From positions 248,001 to 312,000 of the forward strand of contig OZ237754.1 of NCBI GenBank assembly GCA_965178125.1: 64,000 bases of DNA. Direction: 5' to 3'. The translations under genes and the position numbers were made by a program. The notes under the pieces are model-generated. The model did no database searches. It worked only from the letters and a program-made list of their open reading frames with translations, and had not been told where the DNA came from. Origin of the DNA: Bilabrum cf. latius (lineage: Eukaryota > Bigyra: Bicosoecida > Bigyra > Bicosoecida). This document shows, in pieces, positions 47,010 through 57,468 of this stretch (the first letter of the stretch is position 1; each line of letters starts with the position of its first letter).

Positions 47010-48050
47010 TCAATCAAACATCGTCCTGAACGTGTCCACCATGGCCCAAAAATCCCTCACAATCGGCCAGCTAGAGTTGGTCAGGTGGTGCGAATGCGCG
47101 GGGGCTCGCCGAGCCGCCGTCGTCGTCAGAACGGCCTTGGCAGACCCGGGTGGGAGCGGGTTCACGCCCACCGAGCCAGAGCGATGCCTCTGAATGTCAG
47201 CCGTAGAACCCACGCGAACCTTCTGCGCGGCAAACAGCTCCCGCACCGCCGCCACATCGCGCTCAAAGGCGGACTTCCCGGCCGCCGCGCCGTGGATGGT
47301 CACCTCGGCCGTACCTCCTGCAGACGCCTTGCTGCTGCCGGGAGGAAGCGGGTCGGCCTCACTCGCCCCAGCCCCGGCGCCGCCTGCCGCCGCAGACTTG
47401 GCAGGATCCCTGGGCTTAGGCCTCTGCGCGACGGAGAAGAGCTCCCGCATGGCCCTGAGATCCTTCTCGAAGGCCGAGGACTTGCCACTCGCGGCCGGAG
47501 GAACGAGGATGATGCCCTCGTCCGAGATGGCCCTCCTGAGCTGCTGCTCTGGAGGCGCCACCATTACCTCCCTATCCGAAGCATGGCTCCCCTCCGCCCT
47601 CCTCCTCAGGATCCTCCGCCCCTCGCCTAGGAGCTCACGGAAAGCAGCCAGGTCCCGCTCGAAGGCGGTGGTTCCCCGGCGGCCACCGGAGTGCACGCGA
47701 ACGATCTCGTCGCTCTGATCCCCGCGGCCGCTCGCGGCGTCTGAGGCACCCCCAGCATCGGCCCCCGCCTTGGGGTCAGTCGCCTTGGTGAACCTCTCGG
47801 ATCGGCTCGTGCCGATGACGCTGTCGTCGAGTGCTTTGGCGACCCAGTGGCCTCGCCCTCCCTCAGGCGCGGGAGGCGGGAGGATCGCGAAGGAGCGGCT
47901 GCGAGGCCGCAGTCCCCCGCTTACAAGACCGCCAAGCAGCTCGCGGGTCACCTCGACGTCGCGCTCGAATGCGCTCAGCTTCCTGGGACGCGTGAGGGGG
48001 AGCGAGGCATGTCGCTCGGGCTCCGTTGCAGGCTCTGAAGCACCTGCCAT
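47010..48050 (-). CDS. Unknown protein with four [ST]AFE[RK]D..(A)xREL repeats
   Basis: This frame of 346 residues runs from ATG 48048-48050 to TGA 47010-47012 with no in-frame TAG. Four copies of one motif are spaced about 80-95 residues apart: SAFERDVEVTRELLGG, TAFERDLAAFRELLGE, SAFEKDLRAMRELFSV and SAFERDVAAVRELFAA. The linkers are Ala/Gly/Pro/Arg-rich and look disordered. The repeats would form short amphipathic helices and could be docking sites for a partner. I do not recognise the family. It lies 147 bases downstream of the Rh channel start, on the same strand. Confidence 0.7.
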   Translation of the reverse strand: MAGASEPATEPERHASLPLTRPRKLSAFERDVEVTRELLGGLVSGGLRPRSRSFAILPPPAPEGGRGHWVAKALDDSVIGTSRSERFTKATDPKAGADAGGASDAASGRGDQSDEIVRVHSGGRRGTTAFERDLAAFRELLGEGRRILRRRAEGSHASDREVMVAPPEQQLRRAISDEGIILVPPAASGKSSAFEKDLRAMRELFSVAQRPKPRDPAKSAAAGGAGAGASEADPLPPGSSKASAGGTAEVTIHGAAAGKSAFERDVAAVRELFAAQKVRVGSTADIQRHRSGSVGVNPLPPGSAKAVLTTTAARRAPAHSHHLTNSSWPIVRDFWAMVDTFRTMFD

Positions 48051-48566
48051 TCTGCCCTGATGTATTGGGCCTAGTATTTACAACACTTTTGGTTGACCTG
48101 TGATCGAAAACGCAGGCAACAAAGAGGCGCACCTTCAACGAATACACCGGTTGAGCCGACTCGAAACAGTCGCAGCTGTATTGATTGTGGCCTTGTCGCG
48201 CAAATTACGGAGTCTTAAATAACATATGAATCGAGAAACATATTTCACGGCACAAACCGCCAGGTAAGCTCCTTGAAGCGCACCCACAGAGAGTCTCGTG
48301 CAAGCGAGGGTGCTTGAGCGATCTTGTTGGTGCCATCCCATCTATGGAAGCTCCAAAGACCACGTGGCCGGAACAGAGATCATAACTTGGGGATATTGTC
48401 TCACGTTTATCGAACAAAGCGCTCTTGCACTCGTCAGATGAAGCTGACAACTGTGTTGACAGCCGCCTGATGGCACCCCAAACTGCAACTTGCGGAACTC
48501 ATCTCTGCCAGTGCGCGGCGCCGCTGTTCAATCCACTGGCAGTTTGACTATTTGCTCGCGAATATC
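48051..48566. promoter_or_regulatory. Divergent upstream region (AFERD-repeat gene / P-protein)
   Basis: These 516 bases lie between divergent start codons. They are AT-rich relative to the genes and hold no open frame or RNA gene I can support; promoters and leaders of both genes must lie here. Confidence 0.4.
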
Positions 48567-49982
48567 ATGAGTGCAGAGCCACCACCGAGTCCCATGCGGG
48601 TAAAGCAGGGATCATTAGATAAATCTGCATCCCTAGAAGCTGCCGCTGCATCTAGTGTGCCCGTATCTGGGAGTGCTGGGGCTGGTGACGGTCTGCCGGC
48701 ACCGAGGTCGCTCTCTGTGCTGCGCGGACTCATAGATGAAACAGATACCAAGCTCGTGGCGTTGCTAAATGAAAGGGCCAAGCTTGTGGTCGAAGTTGGT
48801 CGCGCAAAGGCTCAGAGCAAGACGGCCATTTACGTACCCCACCGCGAGCAGGCGGTGCTACAACGAGTCATTTCGAAGAACTCTGGGCCTCTGTTGGACA
48901 GAACGATAGAAGCAATCTGGAAAGAAATCATGAGTGGAAGCTTTGCGCTTGAGTAGCCGCTTCGGGTGGGGTTTTTGGGGCCCAGAGGCTCCTTCGCGCA
49001 CGCTGCAGCTTCTCGGCAGTTCGGCGCTAGCGTGTCGTTTGAGGACGTTCGAACCGCAGAGGGCGCGTTGAACGAGGTTTGCCGGGGCCATATAGACTAC
49101 GCGGTCTTGCCAATCGAGAATTCCGTGACGGGTGGTGTGGACGACACAATGGACGCAGTGCTGCAGCACGCGAGCCGCGGTGCTCGCATCATCAACGAGC
49201 TCAGGCTGCCGACGAGGCACGCAATGCACGCCCAATGCAAGCCGAAGGAAATATCCAGGATATACGGCACTCCCGAGGCGCTTGGTCACTGCAGCAAGTG
49301 GCTCGCAGTGCAGTTTCCTTCCGTGCAGCAGGTGCCCACGGCCAGCGACGCAGAGGCTGTGGCACTTGCGGCCGCGGGGCGGGATGATCCGGAGCGGCAC
49401 GCGGGGCGCGCCACGGGAGCCAGCCCTCTGTTGCTGCCCGCGACTGCTGCCACCGGCGCTAGCGCGGGCGGGTAGGCTAAACTGGCTGCAGCGGGCGATG
49501 TGGAGGACGAGTCCACAAAAGCAGGATCTGCACCGCCATCCAGTGCACCCAGCTCGTCCACCTTCGCCGCGGTGGCCTCCCCCAAGGCAGGCGCGGAGAT
49601 GGGCCTCCCTGTGTTGTTCCCCGCCACCGACGACGAAGCAGCCCCGGTGACCCGGTTCGTGGTGGTGGCACTGCAGTCCACCGAGCCTTGCGGGCAGGAC
49701 AAGACCTCCATGGCCCTAGAGCTTGGAGATGCCCCCGGTGCGCTGGTGCATGCCCTGAGCCCCTTCGCACAGGCCGGGATCAACCTCACTCATCTTGACA
49801 AGCGCCCTCGCGACTTCAAGGCCAGCGGCGAGCCCTCCACCTACGTGTTCTTCCTGGACGCGTAGGGGCACACCAAGGACAGCGAGGCGCTCAGGGGGGC
49901 CATCGAGGCCGCCAGGAAGCACTGCCGCACCCTCGTTCTCCTGGGTTCGTACCCTATCGCGCGCAGGCTGCTGCAGCCGTGA
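48567..49982 (+). CDS. Bifunctional chorismate mutase / prephenate dehydratase with ACT domain
   Basis: The frame has 472 codons from ATG 48567 to TGA 49980-49982, with TAG at 48954, 49473 and 49863. It converts chorismate to prephenate to phenylpyruvate in phenylalanine synthesis. The chorismate mutase part (about residues 45-128) has LRGLIDETDTKLVALLNERA and VPHREQAVLQR. The dehydratase part starts VGFLGPRGSFAHAAA and has LPIENSVTGGVDDTMD. TRF, the catalytic motif, is at 362-364. The ACT regulatory domain follows (GALVHALSPFAQAGINLT). The link between the first two domains reads SFALE-TAG-PLRVGFLG, where bacterial PheA commonly has LALEQPL, so TAG sits at a Gln. Oddities: about 90 low-complexity residues precede TRF, and the usual ESRP is DKRP. 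Bacterial-type fusion order suggests transfer or an old eukaryotic P-protein. Confidence 0.9.
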
Positions 49983-50153
49983 GAGCGCTTCACAGCTCCT
50001 CCTGTCCTCCAGTCCCGGCCATTGGAATCGCCCCGCCCAGCACAGAAGGGGTGATTTGGTGACGGTAGTGTTGTACGCCTCGGCCCAACGACTGCACCCA
50101 TTCTCAAGATCGGATCGAGGATCGGATCGGATCGGATCGAGGCTCAGGGGTCG

Positions 50154-50197
50154 AGGATAGGATAGGATAGGATAGGATAGGATAGGATAGGATAGGA
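50154..50197. repeat. GATAG/GGATA pentanucleotide microsatellite
   Basis: About eight tandem GATAG units lie in the 220-base gap between two converging genes. They are preceded by GGATC/GGATCGA imperfect repeats from about 50108. Confidence 0.9.
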
Positions 50198-50202
50198 TCG
50201 GA

Positions 50203-51153
50203 TCATGATGAGCCGCCGTACGAGTCGCTGCCAGTCGTCTTCGCCCCTGGCTTGGGCCAGACCATGGCCATGCCCCGGTGGGCGGTCTCCACCCCGAGGA
50301 ACAGGAACGCGTTTGCGACGAAAGCGCGCAGGACCGCTGCGGACCAGCCCCTGTACAGCATCGCGGGGCCCTCCTTCCGGACGAGACCCAAGAACCGTCG
50401 CAAAGGGCCCTCCCTCTCCCCCTCCCTGCCCCTCCCGCTTTGCTGCCCTTCCGCGCCGGCGGCGCCTTGCGTCTGCAGGAAGGATTTAGCCACGTCAAAG
50501 GGGTACACGATGGACCAGGCCGTGGATCCCGCCATGCCGCCGCAGACAAAGACCTCGAGGCTGGTGAGCTCGGACTGGGACTGCCGGCCCATGAGCGCTT
50601 GCGCTGCCCGACAGTAGGAGCGATATGACAGGAAGAAGAGCGTGTTGAATGGCAGGTCTCTCGCAAGCAGAGCCGACAGACCCACCGTTGGTGCACGCAG
50701 GCCGTACATGCCCCATACTTCACGGAGCGACTTGCGCAGCGCCGGAAGGCCTTTGAGATTGCGCTCGAACTACATTCTGCACTTAATGAGCTCTGGAAAG
50801 CATATTGATGTGGCAGAAAAGAATCCAGATGCTGTTCCAGTCAGCGCGTGCTGCCATAAGGTTAACTTGTCCTCGTCACCAGACCCGTCCTCGGTAAGCA
50901 GCCGGCAAAACACGCCATTTGCACTAAACAGAACCGTGTTCTCCACCATAGCTGAAGCTAACGCCGGCATTGCCCCTCGCCATAGTGCAAAAAGGCCTTC
51001 TGTTTTCAGCATGGACCTGGATGCTGCCACGAGAGAGTGCCCATAACGAGCGCCCTGAGTTGCAAGCCTCAGCTTCAACGTATCCAAGGGAAGGCCTCCG
51101 TACACGAGACAGACTGAGCCAAAGGCCCCTGCAATCGAATCCCTGACATCCAT
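50203..51153 (-). CDS. Mitochondrial carrier (SLC25), ornithine-carrier-like
   Basis: The frame has 317 codons, ending in TGA at 50203-50205; the first ATG is at 51151-51153. Three carrier repeats are visible with signatures PLDTLKLR, PELIKCRM followed by TAG (50770), and PFDVAKSFLQ. WRGAMPALASAMVENTVLF is close to the first-repeat end of ornithine carriers (SLC25A15/ORC1), whose second signature reads PTELVKCRLQ, so the TAG codon sits at the conserved Gln. It probably exchanges basic amino acids across the mitochondrial inner membrane; the substrate is inferred. The frame is open further upstream to 51231 without ATG. It is divergent from the kinase gene. Confidence 0.9.
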
Positions 51154-51513
51154 GTTTAATCCCAACGCATCCTTGGTCCAGATGCTCGAATGAAAGCTTT
51201 TCAGCGGCACTGGTGTATCGAAGTTCCGCAACTCTGCGCGGCGACATCGGCCTCAACGAGCAAATCGATAGCATTCACGCTCGTGGCACGGTCCCTGGAG
51301 ACAGGCACCTCTTGCTGCACGAGAGCTGGGTTTACGTGCTGTTTGATTTGCAAGCCGTCAGCTAAAATCCGATGGGATGCGGTGCATCACAGCTTCAAGT
51401 CACTGTGAGTTCAGACGTCGGTTGCTCTCGATGCGTTCGACCCAGCTACCGCTCATGCTGTGTATCGCTGCTTGTAAATTATCCAACAAAACAAACCAGC
51501 TTACTGCTTTCTA
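51154..51513. promoter_or_regulatory. Divergent upstream region (carrier / PKG)
   Basis: These 360 bases lie between divergent start codons. The first part keeps the carrier frame open to 51231 without an ATG; the remainder shows no open frame of note. Confidence 0.4.
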
Positions 51514-54018
51514 ATGTGTATGCTGGACCGCCTCCATTCGCAGCCCGCTGACTCTGGGGATCCGTCTCAGTCTGCCGCCTCTGGAGCAGGTACTGATGAG
51601 TCTAAGGCTGCGCAGTCCACCATTATTGCTGGCGGCAAGGTAGCTGGTGGAGCTACGTTGCCAGACATGGAGTAGCGAATCGCAGCTGGTTTGGAGGCGC
51701 AGCGCGTTATGACTGGCGGGCGCGAGCGTCGCCAGGAAATTCGTGCAGAATCGTATGCCAATGCCCGAAGGCAGGCCAGGTCCAGCGGGTTTGGCGGGGG
51801 CCTCGGGCACCGCTTTCCTCAAATCAAGAAGGCAGAAGATGAGCGAATCCAGATTCTGGAGGCGTTGGCTCACATCTTCCTGTTCAGCAAGCTCAACGCA
51901 GAGGAGAAGCAGATGCTGGTGGACGCCATGGAACGAGAGAAATTCCCCGCAGGGACCGATATCGTGAAGCAAGGCGATCAAGGCGATATGTTCTACATCA
52001 TCAAGTCCGGCCGGGCGAACGTCCTGGTGGACGGCAAGGAAGTGAACTAGCTGGACAAGGGCGACCATTTTGGAGAGCTCGCGCTGCTGTACGCCACGCC
52101 ACGCAATGCCACCATCCGAGCGGCGTTTCCCACGCAATGCTTCTCGCTGCCTCGTGCGGTGTACCGCACCATCGTGGTCGCCTCTTCCTCCAAGACCGCT
52201 CAGGAGAACCGGCACTTCCTATCAAGGGTGAAGCTGCTGCGCACCGCGCTCAACAAGCAGCAGGTCAGCACGCTCGCTGGCGCACTGCAGCAGTTCGAAT
52301 TCAACCGGGGGGACACGATCGTCAAACAGGGCGATCCAGGCGCGGTGTTTTATATCATCCGCAAAGGAAGCGTGGAGGTGCAGGTGCGATCGAAAGACGC
52401 AGCGGCAGGCGGTGGAGACGAAGAGAAGCAGCAGAAGAAGAAGCAATCGCTGGTGCCCCCGGCAATCGAAGGAGAGGACGAGGAGCTGGAAGCCAAGTGC
52501 GGGCCCATCGCACAGGCCCTGGAGCTGTCGGCCGGTGCGTTCTTCGGCGAGCAGTCGCTTTTGAACGACAAGCCCAGGGCCGCCACGGTGAGAGCCAAGG
52601 AACACGTCACGGTGCTGGCGCTGCTCCGCGACGAATTCGAGGAGATCTTGGGGCCCTTGCAGTCGCTCATGCGCAAGAACCACTCGAAGAGGGAGCTGCT
52701 GGGCAGACAGTTCCAGGCGGATGCTCAGGTGCACCGTGAGGCAAGCGACCTGGGAGACGAGTCGCCTCGCGCGTCTGGGGCGGACACGACATCTGCCGCT
52801 GGTACGTCAGCGAGAAACGGGGCGGCAGGTGCTGGCGGTGCGACCGGTGCCCGTGGGGAACTTGACGACATCGGCACGGCGGTGGAAGCAGACGAAGAGG
52901 AAGAAGACGATGAGGCACCCAAGGGCATGACACCGATGCAAGCTGCCCAAGCGGCGGCTCGCGGCGGCAGGGTGGGTGGGATGATGAAGGCCAAGGCCTC
53001 CTTCCGGTCGGAGAGGCCAGACATCTCGCTAGAGTCGTTGGAGAAGCTAGCGGTGCTCGGCGAGGGAGCCTTCGGGAGCGTGAAGCTGGTCCGAGTGCGG
53101 GGCACCAGCGAGGTGTACGCTCTCAAGCAGATGAGCAAAGCAAGGATCGTGAAGACAAACCAGAAGCGCAACGTGCTGAACGAAAAGGCCATCATGATGC
53201 GGCTCAAGCACCCGTTTATCCTGCGCCTGATCAAGACCTTCAAGGACAGAGACTGCCTCTACCTACTCATGGAGTTCCTGCAAGGCGGCGACTTCTTCGG
53301 GCTGCTTTCGAGGCAGCCGCACGGCAATCTGCGGCGGCGGCAGGCAAACTACTACGCTGGCATCGTCACGACTGTACTGGAGCACGTGCACAGCCGATCC
53401 ATTGTCTACAGAGATCTCAAGCCCGAGAACCTGGTGCTTGATAGGAGCGGGGTAATGAAGGTAGTTGACTTTGGATTTGCCAAGTATCTTCCTCCCGGGC
53501 AACGCACCACCACTCTGTGCGGAACGCCTGAGTACTTGGCTCCTGAGCTGGTGCAGGGCACCGGGCATGGACAAGGGGTGGACTATTGGGCCCTGGGGAT
53601 CCTCATCTACGAGATGCTGGTCTCGTACAGCCCGTTTGCAGACCACGAGAACAACGAGCAGCTCAAGATCTACAAGAACATCCTGAGAAAGAACCCCAAG
53701 TTCCCCAGCCGAGGCACGCACATCGACAAGGATTCAAGGGACCTCATCGAGCGGCTCCTGAACAAGAACCCCTCCAAGCGGCTGGGTTCGCTCAGGGGAG
53801 GCGCACGTGACATCATGAATCACCCCTGGTTCAGCACGTTTTCCTTCGACAAGCTGATGCAAGGTCAGATGAAGCCGCCGTTCAAGCCAGACGTGAAGGG
53901 GAATACGGACGTGAGCATGTTTGCCATGGACGATGACGAAGAGGACGAGGACCGCGTGCGGCACGATCGGATTGAGCCGTACAAGGATGACGGAACAGGT
54001 TGGGACGAAGCCTTCTGA
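51514..54018 (+). CDS. PKG: Cyclic-nucleotide-dependent AGC protein kinase (PKG-like)
   Basis: The frame has 835 codons, ending in TGA at 54016-54018, with TAG at 51673 and 52048. Two cyclic-nucleotide-binding domains come first: site A has FGELALLYATPRNAT (residues 110-215) and site B has FFGEQSLLNDKPRAAT (about 240-390). An acidic, low-complexity linker follows, then an AGC kinase domain (about 508-770). It has GEGAFGSV, the ATP lysine in YALKQMSK, YRDLKPEN as the catalytic loop, DFGFAK, and TTTLCGTPEYLAPE as the activation loop. The C-tail ends GWDEAF, as in PKG. Two sites and a kinase on one chain fit cGMP-dependent kinases of protists; the nucleotide is not settled. The second TAG lies in KEVN-TAG-LDKGDHFGE, a polar spot just before the phosphate-binding cassette. 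Confidence 0.94.
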
Positions 54019-54354
54019 TCCCGGGGATGCTTGTGAATTCTTTTTCACGATTCTTGGCGCCTCTGCTTTGACTGGACTGATAAACACAGCATTGACTAAA
54101 CCCGTTCGTAAGTCTACTTCATCTTTATAAGGTTCATTGAAGTCAAGTTGTGCGTTGCCGGTGAGGATGCTTACGCACACTCGGCACCGTCTAGACATGG
54201 TGCCGTGCCACCACCGTGCCACCGCTGACAGTGGGAGGTTATAAGAAGAATCTATGCTCGAACTCGAACAGAGCACCTTACGGTTACCAGTCCACATCCG
54301 GATCCGCTGCAGTTAAGCTTCGGTAAGCCGGATTCGTTGAGGTCTCACCGTTTC
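54019..54354. other. Convergent intergenic region
   Basis: This lies between the 3' ends of the kinase (+) and the acyl-CoA synthetase (-). It contains a short inverted repeat (TGCTC...GAGCA, about 54256-54276). No tRNA could be folded from its TTCGA-containing stretch. Nothing else seen. Confidence 0.45.
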
Positions 54355-57300
54355 TTACAATCCAAATCTGGCCAAAATGGTCCTCCTTACCGGCTTCATG
54401 TGCCCGTTGTAGCATCCATTGGCTTCCGTCCAAGCGTGCAAACCGCCATTGTCAATGGCTAGGCCAGCAGGCCACCCGCCCTCCGGCAACCCTTTCAGCA
54501 TGCAAGCCTATCTGCACTCCGAGAGAACGTCACTAGCCTAGGAAGCGGCTGCTGACTCGGAAGGCATCACCACCAACACCACAATCTGTGTCGAACCGTC
54601 AACCAAAGATGAAGTACCGTCGGTGAGCTGAGCTGCATGCCGTTCGCCCACGGTCTCCATGCAGCTGCGCCACTTGCCAGCTGGTACCAACGCGACAACG
54701 CAGTCAGCTATGGAACTCAATTCACTGCAGGCCGCCTGTACGTCTGCTGGAGACAAAACAAGCTATGATCTGGACGTCACGGTGGATGCAGCACCAGTAC
54801 TAGCACCAGCTTCAGCAGCACCACCAGCTCCAATCAAAGGAATTACAGCCCCAACTCTTTCCAGTACACGTAACCGCCACTCCCACACCGGTCTGGCCCT
54901 GCCCGAGCAACCGTCAGGCGGTATAGCGCCCGCAAGGTACTTTGCGGCAAACTCCCGAGTTGTTTTATCATCTTTGCGAGGGATCGCATCTGCTGGCACA
55001 ACGAGAGCTGCTTCGTCATGCACTACCACTCCAGTCAGAGGGTTGACTTGCTTCAGTTCCCACGCAGCCACATCACCCGTGGCCATCCAGCCGTTGCCGA
55101 GAAAGCATGCCTCGTCTCCTGGCTTCGGGCGCAGGTAGCCTCCACCTTCAGCCAGCAGCTGGGGCGTCTTCACCACAACCTCTCCGACCAGAAGCACAGA
55201 CCCACGTTGCGGATCCTTCGCTTCCAAAGCAACCCTTGCTGCACCGCTTGTACTTGAAAGACATGCTTCGTCTGCGCATGGCGTCAGTGCAACTTCCGCG
55301 CCCGCTGCGTCGGGCCGATGCACGGCAGGTGGGCCCGACGTCCACTCTGCAGCTGCTGACTCTGGGTCCCATGCCTCCAGCGACGCGGGCTATCCGTCTG
55401 CAAGCAGGGGCCTGAGTCGGAGTTGCGCACCGCTGTATACCTTGCCGTCTTCGCAGATGGCTCCTGCCTCCGTGGAGCCGTACGACTCGTGCAGCGCGGT
55501 GGGAGCCAACAGTCTCTGGGCAAAGGCTTGCACCTCGTGCGTGGTTGGCGCCCCGCCTGTCACCACAACCCGGAGTCTGCCCCCGGTCAGCTAGCGCACA
55601 CGTTGCAAGGCCGATTCGCTCGCAGTGTCACGGTCTCTCTCCGAGGCGGCCGTCCCGGTGAGGCTGTTCATCTCTCGAGAGAATACTGCCCGCAAGCCGC
55701 TCCAGATCCGAGGCGGGCCAGCAAAGGCAGTGGGTTTCAGGGCCTGAACCTGCTTCATCAAGCCGAGCACGCCGTTGTCGGCTAGCCCGTCGGTTTTAAC
55801 TAAGCCCTGCTTTTTGGACTTTTCGTGCTGAAGCCAGTTGCTGTGGTCGTAGTGACAGAGACCTACCCTCCCACCATTGCACACGAATTCCCACAGTCGG
55901 AAACGATCGGAAGAATGCGACAACGGGATGAAAGATGCAGTTACCAACGGGCAGGCCGTGCTGTTGGCAATAGATGCAAACTGGCGCGAAGTTACCTTGA
56001 CTCCTTTGGCCCTCCCACTGCTCCCGCTCGTGTACAGCAGGGTGAAGATGGAATCGGGACCACCTCGTGGTAGCGCGTCTGGATCATCAAGACCAGTCGT
56101 CAGACAGCGTGCACGCGCCTCATATGTGCTTTCAGCGGACGCATCTCCCTGTTCGTTGGTTGCTTGTTCGTCCAGCAGCAGCTCGCGCATTCGCCTTGCG
56201 CCTGTCCCTTGGCGTGCAGGCGAAACAGCGGCGTCTAAATGCCGGCGAACAGCAGCATCGAACCATTCGACGGAGCATCCAGCCTTTCTCAGTGCATCTG
56301 TGTGCTCTCCTGCAGGTGGCTGGTCACCTGCTGCGCCTGCACCTGAGCCCCTGATCACGAATAGGGTGGTGACCTTGCTAATCCGCCCTGCGATGCGGCC
56401 GGCAGCGAATCGATCGACTGCTGTGCCGGTCTCGCAGACGTGGATCCGCGCGTCGCAGTGCTCCATCATGTCCGCGGTCATGGCATCGCTGAAGGAAGCA
56501 TGCACGCCAACGGGTGCCATCCCGGCCAGGCAGGCGCCGAAATCACTCACAACGAACTCGACGCGGTTCGCCGCTCGGATGGCCACCGTTGCTATGCTTG
56601 TTTCTCTCGCCGTTCCAGCGCCGGAGGCAGCAGCTGGTGGCTCCACCTATCGATCATCGACATCGGCAGGCCCACGGTCTAGGGCCTCCTTGAACGCCAA
56701 TGCGGCAGCTCTAGCCAGCGCCCCGACTTGAAAATGAGTGAGCCAGTGAAAGTGTCCGACCTGCCACATGCCTCCGACAGCAGACACCTCGTTGCTCTTT
56801 GCTGCGCTGGGCAAGACTGGCAAACTTGCGCCTGCATCGGCGACTGCGCATGGTGTTTCATTGCGTGACTGGGCGGCAGCTGACGAAGCATCGCCTTCTC
56901 CTGAATCGGAATGGGAATCACGACCGCCACCGGCTTGTATAGGCGCTCCTAGAATAGACGGGTGTGGGCACAGGATAGCAGGTACGTTGTCCGAGTGGGC
57001 CAATGCTTGTACCGCAGATGCAGCTGCCCCCGGGCCACTCGCAGCTGGTCCTGGTGCCGGTGTCGGACCTGAGTGCTAGGCGGTCAGCGATTTTGCTGCC
57101 GCAGACACCGCGTCTGCCGGGTCCATGCTGCTTGCTTCGGGAACGGATGCGAGCAATTCAGCAGCATTCATCCTCCACTGGTCAGCGTCTTGCAGCAGGA
57201 GCCCAGCCACCCCATTTGTGAGGGATTGGGGAGAGGTCGGGGGGACCGGCAGCGTCATCGCAACCGCCTCCTCGCCGATCGGTATCCCTATGCACGGCCG

Positions 57301-57468
57301 GTTCTCGTACGTTAGCAGTGCACGATGGAGGATTCCAGCGGGCGAACGATACTATCCAGGCGCGGGGTGAACGGATATATGAGGAAACAACGAGGCGTCC
57401 TCTTGGACCCAGAATCCGCAAGATAATGGCTCGATGCGAAGGAGCAGGTGCAGACCCAGGCAGCCCAT
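54355..57468 (-). CDS. Long-chain acyl-CoA synthetase-like AMP-forming enzyme
   Basis: The minus-strand frame ends in TAA at 54355-54357, with TAG codons at 57352, 57076, 56647, 55591, 55390, 54763, 54538 and 54508. ANL-family motifs run in order: HFHWLTHFQVGALARAAA, the P-loop LLYTSGSSGRAKGVKVT, FIPLSHSSDR, FAGPPRIWSGL, HESYGSTEAG, WMATGDVAAWE and the C-terminal IDNGGLHAWTEANG. It activates fatty acids to acyl-CoA using ATP. At about 1037 residues it is longer than usual (650-700) because of disordered inserts near the N-terminus and before the P-loop. The start at 57466-57468 (MGCLGLHLLL) is a choice: the same frame is open into the next feature upstream, so the true start or an intron boundary is unsettled. 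Confidence 0.8.

Noticed and set aside
54240-54300. TTCGAGTTCGAGC (minus strand) resembles a tRNA B box
   Set aside because: No T-stem pairing or matching A box and acceptor stem at the right distance.
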